A stretch of DNA of 64,000 bases from Pseudogracilibacillus sp037892545 (GTDB lineage: Bacteria; Bacillota; Bacilli; Bacillales; Amphibacillaceae), in contig NZ_JBBKBG010000003.1 in the NCBI RefSeq assembly GCF_037892545.1, forward strand, positions 91,502 through 155,501, given 5' to 3'. This document shows, one piece after another, positions 51,436 to 59,837 of the stretch. The notes under the pieces are model-generated. The model was not told where the DNA came from and ran no database searches. It was given only the letters and a program-made list of their open reading frames with translations. Position 1 is the stretch's first letter. Each line of letters opens with the position of its first letter. The position numbers were made by a program, and so were the translations under genes.

Positions 51436-54400
51436 CTAATTCATCGCCTCTTCTAATCTGACAGATACGAGTTTGGACACGCCAGATTCCTGCATCGTTA
51501 CACCATATAATACATCTGCCTCTTCCATTGTACCATTTCGGTGTGTAATAACGATAAATTGTGTCTCCTCTCGATATGTTTTTAAATATTGACTAAAACG
51601 AATAACGTTCGCTTCATCTAATGCAGCATCGACCTCATCCAAAATGACAAACGGAACTGGTCGTGTACGTAAAATGGCAAATAACAATGCAATGGCAGTT
51701 AATGCACGTTCTCCACCAGACAATAAGTCTAATGATTGTAATTTCTTCCCTGGTGGTTGTGCTACAATATCGATCCCTGTCATAAGCATATTTTCTGGAT
51801 CTGTTAACGTAAGAGAGGCTCGTCCCCCACCAAAAAGTTGTGTGAAAACATTCATAAATGCCTGTTGAATATCGAAAAACACCGTTTCAAAACGCTCTGT
51901 CATTTCTTTATCCATCTCTTTAATAACCGTGTACAATGTTTCTTTCGCATCTATTAAATCTGCTTGTTGCTCCGCTAAAAATTCATACCTTGTTTTTATT
52001 CGTTCATATTCTTCAATCGCACCTAAGTTCACTGTACCTAATGATTGAATCGCACGTTTGATTTCTTTTACGCGTCGCTCCGCTTGTTCCATATCTTCGA
52101 CGAAATCAAAATGTTCTTTTGCATATTCATATGTCATTACATATTCTGTTTGTAAAAATTGCAAACGATTTTCTAACGTGACATCTAAACGGTTAGCTTG
52201 CACTTCTAATTGTTGAATCGTTTTAACTGCTTTTTGATGCACCAAATCTAGACCACGAATTTCTCTTTGTTCATCCTGAATCCATTCATACTGTTCGGTT
52301 CTATTTTTCCGACTTTCTTCAATCTCATTTGCTAACGTTTCTAAATCATTTTTAGTCGTTTTTATTTCTTTTTCGATTAAATTCGTATCTTCAGACAACT
52401 GCTCAACTTGTTCCATTTCATGTAAAGAAACAACTATATTGTCTAACGTTTTTTCTATCTCTGCCAACTCGGTTTGATGATGACGTTGACGTTCTAGAAA
52501 ATGATGATGTCGTTCTTTTAATTCAATTTCTGTTTTTTCCAATTCATGAACCGTATCTTCCGTCGTTTTAGCCGCTTCCTCTAATGTCTGTAATTCTTGT
52601 GTATATTGGTCAATACGCTGTTCTGTTTCAGTAATTTTATTAGAAACGACTAACAATCTTTCTGTCGTCTCTTTATATTTGTTTAATAACGCCTCTTTCT
52701 CTTCAGTATATTGCTTCATATACAATTCATAGCTAATCAACTGATCTTCTGTTTGCGCAACTTTGACATTCAAATCATTTAACTGTAGTTGAATTTGTTC
52801 ATAGGAATCGTCCAATTTTTGTTGTTCTTCTGTTATTTTTTTCAATTCAGCAACTTGATATTCTAATTCATGTTTCACTTCAGACATATTTTCTAAAAAT
52901 TTTTGTTTTCTATTTGTAAATTGAACTAATTTCTCTTCTAGAGATTTCAACTCTTTTTCACGTGTAAATAAAGATACATTCTGTTGCTTTTTCGCTCCAC
53001 CTGACATGGAACCACCTGGATACACAACATCTCCGTCCAACGTAACAATTCTAAAACGTCGGTTTGTTTTCGCTGCAATCGTCGTTGCACTCTTTAAATC
53101 TTTCGTCACGATTGCATTACCCATTAAATGATCGACAACGATTCGATAAGGATCATGTACTTTCACTAAATTTGACGCAATCCCAATATAACCTTCTTCT
53201 GTTTCTATTTTTTGGATAATTGTAGCAGGGATGCCTCTTTTTTCAATAGAACCTAACGGAAGAAAAGTCGCTCGACCTTTATTTTCCTTTTTTAACCATT
53301 GAATAATATTACGTGCAACTGTATCTGTTTTTACAACGACATGTTGTGCTTGTGCACCTAAAATCGTATCTATTGCCGTCATATAGGTCGTCGGTACATC
53401 CATTAAATCGATGACAACCCCTTCGATCGAATCGATTTTCCCTTTTTGTGCCGCTTGTAAAATTTCTTTCACTCCGTAAAAATAACCTTGAAAATTATTT
53501 TTCATTTCCTCTAACATTTCTTTACGAGAGGCAATCGTCGCGATACGTTCATTTCCTTCATAAAGTTTTCGTTGCATATCATCATAAGTCAATTCTAATC
53601 GCCGTTTCGTTTCATTTATTTGTGCAATACGTTGTTCATTTTTATCCACTGCTACCTTTTTCTCTTGTAAAGCTTGTTGAAGTGCTGTTTCAGCTTCATT
53701 ATTTTTCTTTCTTTGGTCAATATATTGTTTGGATGACGTTTGCTGTGTCGCTATCCGTTGTTCCACTTGTTCAAGTTGGTGAGTAATAGAGCTTTCTTCA
53801 TTACGCAATGCAGCTTGTTCATTCAATGCATCAATATATTCTGATTTCAAATGTTCAATTGCATCTTTCTTTGTGTCTGTCGCTTGTTTATTATCTGTTT
53901 GTAATGAAGCCATTTTTTGTCGTATATCTTTAAGTGATTCATTCACTTCATTAATATACATTTGTTCTTCTTCTATACGCTTCTGTGTATGTGAACGTTT
54001 TTCTTCTTGTATCTTTTTTTCTTCTTTTAATTTCTTTCTATTTTCCGAAACATGTTTCACTCGTTCATGAAGCACGCTTTTTTTTCCTTCTAACTGTTCG
54101 ATTCGTTCTGTCTTCATTAATTGCTTTTCTTGTAAAATGTCTAATTTACTTTCTAATGATTCCAATTGTTCACGTACTTCAACCAGCTTGGATTCACGTT
54201 GTTGAATCGTTGTTTTCTGTTGTAACTCATCATTTTTTTCTTGTTCTATTTGCTTCAACAGTATTTGCCATTCTTCGTGTAAACCATGAATTTCTGTTAC
54301 TAATAATGATACTTCCACTTCACGTAATGTTTCTTTTTTCTCATTATAAATATGTGCCTTTTCTGCTTGTTCTTTTAAAGGTTCTATTTGGTCTTTCATT

Positions 54401-54990
54401 TCGTACATGATATCTTCTACACGTGCTAAATTTTGTGAAGTTTCCTCTAATTTCACTTCGGCTTTTTGTTTTCGTTGTTTATATTTTAGGACTCCTGCCG
54501 CTTCTTCAAAAATTGCACGACGATCTTCTGCTTTGGAACTTAAAATTTCATCAATTTTTCCTTGGCCAATAATAGAAAAAGATTCACGCCCTAGGCCTGT
54601 ATCCATAAATAAATCGACAATATCTTTTAAACGGCATGGTTGTTTATTCACATAAAACTCACTATCTCCTGAACGATAAACACGCCTCGTAATACTTACT
54701 TCATTATATTCTATCGGTAATGCTTTCTTTTCATTATTTAAAACTAATGTTACTTCTGCAAAGTTTAATGCCTTCCTCGAATCACTACCTTGGAAAATAA
54801 TATCTTCCATCTTACTTCCACGTAATGATTTCGCCGATTGTTCTCCTAATACCCAACGGACAGCATCGATAACATTACTTTTCCCACTACCATTTGGCCC
54901 AACAACCGCCGTAATTCCAGGCACAAATTCAACCGTTGTTCGATCCGCAAATGATTTAAATCCTACCGTTTCAATTCGTTTTAAAAACAT
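51436..54990 (-). CDS. smc: Chromosome partition protein Smc
   Basis: Condensin ATPase that compacts and separates chromosomes with ScpA and ScpB. About 1184 residues: N-terminal Walker A (VGPNGSGKSNVIDAVRWVLG, near residue 32), a long coiled coil (about 170-500), the flexible hinge (about 515-660, with VVYPGGSMSGGAKK just after), a second coiled coil, and C-terminal signature LLSGGERALTAIALLFAI with Walker B FVILDEVDAALDE. ATG at 54990 has GAGGAG seven nt upstream; an upstream ATG would contain the site. It is separated from rnc by a plus-strand gene. Confidence 0.98.
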   Translation of the reverse strand: MFLKRIETVGFKSFADRTTVEFVPGITAVVGPNGSGKSNVIDAVRWVLGEQSAKSLRGSKMEDIIFQGSDSRKALNFAEVTLVLNNEKKALPIEYNEVSITRRVYRSGDSEFYVNKQPCRLKDIVDLFMDTGLGRESFSIIGQGKIDEILSSKAEDRRAIFEEAAGVLKYKQRKQKAEVKLEETSQNLARVEDIMYEMKDQIEPLKEQAEKAHIYNEKKETLREVEVSLLVTEIHGLHEEWQILLKQIEQEKNDELQQKTTIQQRESKLVEVREQLESLESKLDILQEKQLMKTERIEQLEGKKSVLHERVKHVSENRKKLKEEKKIQEEKRSHTQKRIEEEQMYINEVNESLKDIRQKMASLQTDNKQATDTKKDAIEHLKSEYIDALNEQAALRNEESSITHQLEQVEQRIATQQTSSKQYIDQRKKNNEAETALQQALQEKKVAVDKNEQRIAQINETKRRLELTYDDMQRKLYEGNERIATIASRKEMLEEMKNNFQGYFYGVKEILQAAQKGKIDSIEGVVIDLMDVPTTYMTAIDTILGAQAQHVVVKTDTVARNIIQWLKKENKGRATFLPLGSIEKRGIPATIIQKIETEEGYIGIASNLVKVHDPYRIVVDHLMGNAIVTKDLKSATTIAAKTNRRFRIVTLDGDVVYPGGSMSGGAKKQQNVSLFTREKELKSLEEKLVQFTNRKQKFLENMSEVKHELEYQVAELKKITEEQQKLDDSYEQIQLQLNDLNVKVAQTEDQLISYELYMKQYTEEKEALLNKYKETTERLLVVSNKITETEQRIDQYTQELQTLEEAAKTTEDTVHELEKTEIELKERHHHFLERQRHHQTELAEIEKTLDNIVVSLHEMEQVEQLSEDTNLIEKEIKTTKNDLETLANEIEESRKNRTEQYEWIQDEQREIRGLDLVHQKAVKTIQQLEVQANRLDVTLENRLQFLQTEYVMTYEYAKEHFDFVEDMEQAERRVKEIKRAIQSLGTVNLGAIEEYERIKTRYEFLAEQQADLIDAKETLYTVIKEMDKEMTERFETVFFDIQQAFMNVFTQLFGGGRASLTLTDPENMLMTGIDIVAQPPGKKLQSLDLLSGGERALTAIALLFAILRTRPVPFVILDEVDAALDEANVIRFSQYLKTYREETQFIVITHRNGTMEEADVLYGVTMQESGVSKLVSVRLEEAMN

Positions 54991-55059
54991 AGACCTACTC
55001 CTCATTTAAATGAATCTACTATTCATTTTTTCGTCCTAGTTGTGTTATCTTACATAACA

Positions 55060-55089
55060 TTGTAAACTAAAAGTTACATATTTTATATA
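55060..55089 (+). promoter_or_regulatory. Candidate promoter of the DUF1128 gene
   Basis: TTGTAA (55060-55065) and TATATA (55084-55089) are 18 nt apart, 20 bp before the DUF1128 start. The 119-bp divergent region also has to hold the smc promoter, for which no convincing box was seen on the minus strand. Confidence 0.4.
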
Positions 55090-55109
55090 AAATGTTGGGG
55101 GAACTGTAC

Positions 55110-55337
55110 ATGAATTTAAATGAAGCGTCACAAGAGAACTTAAAGTTTTTATTAGAACAACTTAGTGAACGACTCGGTGTTGCCAATCGAGCCCTTTTTG
55201 ATGATGAAGATTATGATTTAGAACGGTATGATCACTTAAAATTCCTTTACGATCATGTTGTACAAACAGGAAAATTAAGTCCTCAAGAGACGGCAGCATT
55301 TGTAGATGAGTTACGTTCTGTCCGAAAAGATTCATAA
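55110..55337 (+). CDS. DUF1128 family protein (YfkK-like)
   Basis: The only convincing plus-strand gene in the window. It encodes 75 residues, acidic and helical, with the family pattern LNEASQENLKFLLEQL, then a Tyr-rich DYDLERYDHLKFLYDHVVQ and the C-terminal TAAFVDELRSVRKDS. Function unknown. ATG at 55110 has GGGGGA about seven nt upstream. It is inserted between smc and rnc, which are adjacent in B. subtilis, and converges with rnc over a shared terminator. Confidence 0.85.
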   Translation: MNLNEASQENLKFLLEQLSERLGVANRALFDDEDYDLERYDHLKFLYDHVVQTGKLSPQETAAFVDELRSVRKDS

Positions 55338-55339
55338 AC

Positions 55340-55379
55340 GATAAAAGGCAATCATGACACATGGTTCGCCTTTTATTTT
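55340..55379. terminator. Bidirectional terminator between the DUF1128 gene and rnc
   Basis: ATAAAAGGC and GCCTTTTAT are 9-bp complementary arms around an 18-nt loop. TTTTG follows on the plus strand and an A/T-rich tract on the minus strand. It lies within 40 nt between two convergent stop codons and can serve both genes. Confidence 0.75.
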
Positions 55380-56059
55380 TGTTTAAACCTCTCTAACATA
55401 CTTTTTGCCGCATTTTGTTCTGCTTCTTTTTTTGTTTTACCAATCCCAATTGTTTTATTTTTTCCATTGACAAGCAATTGCGCTTTAAATTGTTTGGCAT
55501 GTGAAGGCCCTTTCTCATCAACAATACAATACTCAATTTTACTCCCTTTTTCTTTTTGCACAATTTCCTGTAGTTGTGTTTTATAATCCATCCCATGTGA
55601 AAAAGCATCAGCTGTTATATGTGGAAATATATACTTCTCTAAAAATCGTTGGCAGCTAGCCATTCCTTGATCTAAATATAATGCTCCTAAAAAAGCTTCA
55701 AACACATCTGCAAGCAATGCTTGACGATGTCTTCCACCAGTGCGCTCTTCTCCTTTTCCAAGCAAAATATATTTATGTAATTTTAAAATATTTGCAAAAT
55801 AATATAACGATTCTTCACAAACAATATTTGCTCGAAGTTTTGTCATTTCTCCTTCTTTCATCTTCGTATATTTTTTAAACAAAAAATCTGAAACAGCTAA
55901 TTCCAATACAGCATCACCTAAAAATTCTAATCGTTCATTATCTGTTAAACGCTTTTGTTGATGCTCATTCACATACGATGAATGGGTAAATGCTTGAGTT
56001 AATAATGCATCGTCATCAAATTGTATCGATAATTCCTTTTTTATTTGTTCCATATTCAC
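55373..56059 (-). CDS. rnc: Ribonuclease III (GTG start)
   Basis: Double-strand-specific endoribonuclease for rRNA processing and mRNA turnover. About 228 residues: endonuclease domain (1-150) with the signature NERLEFLGDAVLELAVSDFLF and a second acidic site EAFLGALYLD, then a dsRNA-binding domain (about 155-226) with DYKTQLQEIVQKEKG and GIGKTKKEAEQNAAKSML. GTG at 56059 has GGAGG seven nt upstream; ATG at 56053 is 13 nt away. The acpP terminator ends about 35 bp before the start, leaving little room for a promoter. Confidence 0.96.
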   Translation of the reverse strand: MNMEQIKKELSIQFDDDALLTQAFTHSSYVNEHQQKRLTDNERLEFLGDAVLELAVSDFLFKKYTKMKEGEMTKLRANIVCEESLYYFANILKLHKYILLGKGEERTGGRHRQALLADVFEAFLGALYLDQGMASCQRFLEKYIFPHITADAFSHGMDYKTQLQEIVQKEKGSKIEYCIVDEKGPSHAKQFKAQLLVNGKNKTIGIGKTKKEAEQNAAKSMLERFKQK

Positions 56060-56094
56060 TGTCACCCCTCCTTTATGCTTTGATAAAACGAAAC

Positions 56095-56146
56095 AGGTTG
56101 AGACATAAGTAATTACAAAAAGTCCTAAGTTACTTCGTCTCAACCT
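56095..56146 (-). terminator. Hairpin terminator after acpP
   Basis: AGGTTGAGAC (56095-56104) and GTCTCAACCT (56137-56146) pair perfectly over 10 bp. An inner AAGTAA/TTACTT stem lies between them. The following minus-strand sequence is GTTTCGTTTTATC, moderately U-rich. It ends the fapR-plsX-fabD-fabG-acpP unit. Confidence 0.65.
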
Positions 56147-56201
56147 ATTAAGTTCGAACATGTAACGCCCTTTATGTATGTAAATAAGGACTGTTCATAC
56201 A

Positions 56202-56435
56202 TTATTGGTTGTTTGCAATATATGAAACCGCATCTCCAACTGTGTTAATCTTTTCAGCTTCTTCATCTGCAATTTCAATGTCAAATTCATCTTCAAGTTC
56301 CATTACTAATTCAACAACGTCTAATGAGTCCGCATCTAAATCATCTCTGAAAGAGGCTTCCATAGTTACATCTGCTTCATCAACATCAAGTTGTTCAACG
56401 ATAATTTCTTTTACCTTTTCGAATACTTCTGTCAT
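56202..56435 (-). CDS. acpP: Acyl carrier protein
   Basis: Carries growing acyl chains on 4'-phosphopantetheine in fatty acid synthesis. 77 residues, strongly acidic, with the attachment Ser in LDADSLDVVELVMELEDEF. ATG at 56435 follows GGAGGTGAAAGGG; an upstream in-frame extension to 56507 lies in the fabG end and has no such site. Last gene of the FapR-controlled operon. Confidence 0.97.
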   Translation of the reverse strand: MTEVFEKVKEIIVEQLDVDEADVTMEASFRDDLDADSLDVVELVMELEDEFDIEIADEEAEKINTVGDAVSYIANNQ

Positions 56436-56487
56436 CCCTTTCACCTCCCTCCAATAGTATATTGTAAATGACGAAAAATTACTACCC

Positions 56488-57228
56488 TTACATAACCATT
56501 CCACCATCTACATGAATCGTTTGTCCAGTAATATATTTGGATTGATCAGATGCTAAAAATGTGACAACATTTGCAATATCTTCAGGTTCGCCTAATTTTT
56601 CTAAAGGAATGGTCGCTAACATTGCTTCCTTCTGTTCTTCCGTTAATACATCTGTCATATCCGTCGTTATAAATCCTGGAGCGATTGCATTTACTAAAAT
56701 ATTACGCGAAGCTAATTCTTTAGCAGTCGATTTCGTTAATCCAATCATCCCTGCTTTTGCGGCAACATAGTTCGCTTGTCCCGGATTACCACTTACTCCT
56801 ACTATCGATGCAATATTAATAATACGTCCTTCTTTTTGTTTCATCATTTGACGTGTTACTGCTTTTGTACATAAAAATGCACCTTTTAAATTCGTTTCAA
56901 TAACATCATCAAAGTCTTCCACTTTCATCCGCATTAATAAATTATCGCGGGTAATACCAGCATTATTTACTAGAATATGCAATGCACCGAAAGTTTTTGT
57001 TACTTCTTTTACCATCGCTTTTACATCATCTTCATTTGCTACATTTGCCTTTATTTTTATAGCTTCTACACCTAATGCTTTTAGTTCTTGCACAACTTCT
57101 TCTGCTTTATCCTCACTACCTGCATAGTTTACAGCAATATTCGCACCTTGTTTCGCTAATTCTAATGCAATAGCACGACCGATTCCACGAGAAGACCCTG
57201 TTACTAATGCTATTTTCCCTTGTAACAT
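56488..57228 (-). CDS. fabG: 3-oxoacyl-ACP reductase FabG
   Basis: NADPH-dependent reductase of fatty acid elongation. 246 residues, short-chain dehydrogenase fold: TGSSRGIGRAIA (NADP-binding, near residue 10), NNAGITRDNLLMRM, catalytic Ser in IASIVGVSGNPGQANYVAAKAG (Tyr and Lys), and the C-terminal ITGQTIHVDGGM. Starts immediately after the fabD stop. Confidence 0.97.
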   Translation of the reverse strand: MLQGKIALVTGSSRGIGRAIALELAKQGANIAVNYAGSEDKAEEVVQELKALGVEAIKIKANVANEDDVKAMVKEVTKTFGALHILVNNAGITRDNLLMRMKVEDFDDVIETNLKGAFLCTKAVTRQMMKQKEGRIINIASIVGVSGNPGQANYVAAKAGMIGLTKSTAKELASRNILVNAIAPGFITTDMTDVLTEEQKEAMLATIPLEKLGEPEDIANVVTFLASDQSKYITGQTIHVDGGMVM

Positions 57229-58170
57229 TTATGCTTCCTCCCTATACCATTCTAAAAACTTTTCAAAAGATGCAACATCTTGAATGGCAAACGTCTTTGT
57301 TTTACGGTTAATTTTTCGAACAAGTCCACACAATACTTTACCAGTACCTACTTCCACAAATGCATCCACATCTTCTTTTAACATATTTTCAATGGATTGC
57401 TCAAATCGGACTGGTGAATATAATTGTTTTAATAATAACTGTTTCACTTCTTCACTTTGCGTAACAGGTTCTGCTGTAACGTTCGCATATACCGGCATAT
57501 TTGCCTCTGTAATGGTTACTGCATCTAAATGTTTAGCAAATTCTTCATTCGCCGGTTGCATTAATTTAGAATGGAATGGTCCACTTACATTTAAAGGAAT
57601 CACACGTTTTGCACCTTTTTCCTTTAATAATTCACTTGCTTCATCCACCCCTTGTTTCGAACCTGAAATAACGATTTGACCGGGGCAATTTAAATTAGCA
57701 ATATCGACGATTTCATCTTCTGTCACTTCTTCTAATACGGTTGCGATTTCTTCCTCTGACATACCTAATACAGCCGCCATCGTACCTTTTCCTTTAGGAA
57801 ATGCTTTTTCCATTAAGTTCCCACGTGTTTTCACTAATGGTAATGCTTCTTCTAGCGATATTGCACCAGCTGCAACAAGTGCACTATACTCTCCTAAACT
57901 ATGCCCAACAGCCATTGTCGGTTGAATATTCTCTTTTGCTAACAGTGCATAAACAGCAATACTATTTAATAATAAAGCTGGTTGAGCATTTTCTGTTTCT
58001 GTTAATGTTTCTACAGGTCCTTGAAACATTAATTCTGTTATATTTGTATGTAAAATATCATTTGCCTTGTCATAAATTTGTTTCACTTCATCAAATGTGT
58101 CATATAATTCCTGTCCCATCCCTACTGCTTGTGACCCTTGGCCAGGAAACATTACTGCAATCTTTTTCAT
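57229..58170 (-). CDS. fabD: Malonyl-CoA:ACP transacylase FabD
   Basis: Transfers malonyl from CoA to ACP. 313 residues, with FPGQGSQAVGMGQEL near the start, catalytic Ser in VGHSLGEYSALVAAGAIS (GHSLG), and GPFHSKLMQPA with the catalytic His. ATG follows GGGGAGTAAAAA. Between plsX and fabG in the FapR operon. Confidence 0.97.
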   Translation of the reverse strand: MKKIAVMFPGQGSQAVGMGQELYDTFDEVKQIYDKANDILHTNITELMFQGPVETLTETENAQPALLLNSIAVYALLAKENIQPTMAVGHSLGEYSALVAAGAISLEEALPLVKTRGNLMEKAFPKGKGTMAAVLGMSEEEIATVLEEVTEDEIVDIANLNCPGQIVISGSKQGVDEASELLKEKGAKRVIPLNVSGPFHSKLMQPANEEFAKHLDAVTITEANMPVYANVTAEPVTQSEEVKQLLLKQLYSPVRFEQSIENMLKEDVDAFVEVGTGKVLCGLVRKINRKTKTFAIQDVASFEKFLEWYREEA

Positions 58171-58173
58171 TTT

Positions 58174-59175
58174 TTACTCCCCCTCGTCTACTTGCAATGT
58201 TGCAATTGTTTCACTAATTGTTTTTACCATATTTTGTTCTACCATCTCACATGCTTGTATAATCGTATGGTAGATTGCTCGTTCATTTGAAGAACCATGC
58301 GATTTTATAACCGGTGCCGCTAAACCAAATAACGATGCCCCACCATACTCTGGATAATCCAAAGCTTCTTTTAATTTTGATAAGTCTTTTTTTATGAATC
58401 CTGCAGCTAATTTTGTCTTTAGGGATGATGTTAATGTCCCTTTTAACAACTTCATCACATGAAGCGCCGTTCCTTCAATTGATTTTAATGTAACGTTTCC
58501 ACTAAAACCATCTGTCACGATCACATCCGCAACTCCATCTAATAAATCACGCGCTTCCACATTTCCAATAAAATTAATTGGTGCCTCTGATAAAAGCTCG
58601 TATGCTTTCTTTGTAAGAGAGTTCCCTTTACCAGTTTCCGTTCCAACATTTAATAATGCGACACGTGGATGTTTAATATGGCGAACTTTTTCACAATAAA
58701 TCGAGCCCATCACACCATATTGTAATAGATTTTTAGGTGTTGCATCTACGTTTGCTCCTGCATCTAACAATAAAAAGCCACGTTGGTCAATCGTTGGAAG
58801 TGTTGGACTTAATGCAGGACGTTCAATTCCTTTTATTCGACCAACTCCAAATAAGCCAGCTACGACGAGGGCACCCGTATTGCCCGCAGATATACAAGCA
58901 TCTGCACGTTCTTCTTTTACTTCATTCGCCATTAATACGACAGAAGCTTGTTTTTTACGACGAACAGCACGAATAGGTTCGTCATCTGCTTCTATCATTT
59001 CTTCTGTATGGATAATGTTAATTCGCTCCTCATCCGTTAAAAATGAACGGATTTTAGCTTCGTCTCCAATCAATGTTATTTCTAAATCTTGTTTATCTTT
59101 TATCGCTGCCATTGCACCTTCTACGATTACTTTTGGTGCATGATCTCCACCCATAGCATCTAATGCTAGCTTCAT
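58174..59175 (-). CDS. plsX: Phosphate acyltransferase PlsX
   Basis: Makes acyl phosphate from acyl-ACP for phosphatidic acid synthesis. 333 residues with the start MKLALDAMGGDHAPKVIVEG, then CISAGNTGALVVAGL, LLDAGANVDATP, and VTDGFSGNVTLKSIEGTAL. ATG follows AAGGTGGTTAAATC and overlaps the fapR stop by four bases. Confidence 0.97.
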   Translation of the reverse strand: MKLALDAMGGDHAPKVIVEGAMAAIKDKQDLEITLIGDEAKIRSFLTDEERINIIHTEEMIEADDEPIRAVRRKKQASVVLMANEVKEERADACISAGNTGALVVAGLFGVGRIKGIERPALSPTLPTIDQRGFLLLDAGANVDATPKNLLQYGVMGSIYCEKVRHIKHPRVALLNVGTETGKGNSLTKKAYELLSEAPINFIGNVEARDLLDGVADVIVTDGFSGNVTLKSIEGTALHVMKLLKGTLTSSLKTKLAAGFIKKDLSKLKEALDYPEYGGASLFGLAAPVIKSHGSSNERAIYHTIIQACEMVEQNMVKTISETIATLQVDEGE

Positions 59176-59753
59176 GATTTAACCACCTTTTCCTTCGGTT
59201 TCGAACGATACATATGAAATATTCCTGAAAATACTAATTCATGTTTCACATAACTATGTACGACGACAATCGTAATTCCATTTTCTTGCACTTCTTTTAC
59301 ATTTGCTTTTGCAACAACTTGTTCACCAAGTTTCACTTGTCTCTTAAACGTTATTTCAGATTTTGTCGTTAGTGCTAGTTCATCATTAATTAAAGCGACA
59401 GCTAAAGAATTTGCTTGAGCAAATAAATGATGTCCCCTAGCAATTTTATTTCGTGAAAAAACTTGTTCTTTTTGAATTGTCATTGTAGAAATCGCGCGTT
59501 CATCTAATTCTAAATCAATGACATCCCCAATAATTTCCTCTACTTGTAACGCACGAACTGTCTCATTCCATTGGTTTGTTGCTACGGATTTTATTCGCTC
59601 CCTCAGTTCAGGGATAGATAATTCTAAACGATCTAATCGAATTGTTTGTATACTTACATGAAAATAATTTGCTAACTCTTCATCCGTAATAAATGGTGTC
59701 GCTTCTATTTTTTCGACTAATTGTTTTTGACGCTCCGCCTTTTTCAATTTCAT
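59172..59753 (-). CDS. fapR: Fatty acid and phospholipid synthesis repressor FapR
   Basis: Represses lipid synthesis genes; malonyl-CoA releases it from DNA. 193 residues: N-terminal HTH of the DeoR type (ATPFITDEELANYFHVSIQ, with TIRLDRLELSIPELRER) and a C-terminal hot-dog fold with RGHHLFAQANSLAVALI, the malonyl-CoA-binding region. A matching FapR box overlaps its own promoter, indicating autoregulation of the fapR-plsX-fabD-fabG-acpP unit. Confidence 0.97.
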   Translation of the reverse strand: MKLKKAERQKQLVEKIEATPFITDEELANYFHVSIQTIRLDRLELSIPELRERIKSVATNQWNETVRALQVEEIIGDVIDLELDERAISTMTIQKEQVFSRNKIARGHHLFAQANSLAVALINDELALTTKSEITFKRQVKLGEQVVAKANVKEVQENGITIVVVHSYVKHELVFSGIFHMYRSKPKEKVVKS

Positions 59754-59776
59754 CTAGACCACATCCATCTACCGTA

Positions 59777-59795
59777 ATTAAGACTAGGTACTAAT
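59777..59795 (-). promoter_or_regulatory. FapR operator
   Basis: The minus strand reads ATTAGTACCTAGTCTTAAT, an imperfect inverted repeat that, from memory, agrees with the FapR box of B. subtilis lipid genes. It lies 4 nt after the -10 box, over the expected start site, so bound FapR would block initiation. Confidence 0.85.
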
Positions 59796-59798
59796 AGT

Positions 59799-59827
59799 AA
59801 TATATATGATGACGTATAATAATGCAA
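59799..59827 (-). promoter_or_regulatory. Promoter of the fapR operon
   Basis: On the minus strand TTGCAT (-35, 59822-59827) and TATATT (-10, 59799-59804) are exactly 17 nt apart. The FapR operator follows directly. The promoter starts just after the recG stop codon, and no recG terminator was seen. Confidence 0.75.
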
Positions 59828-59837
59828 GAAACTTTTT

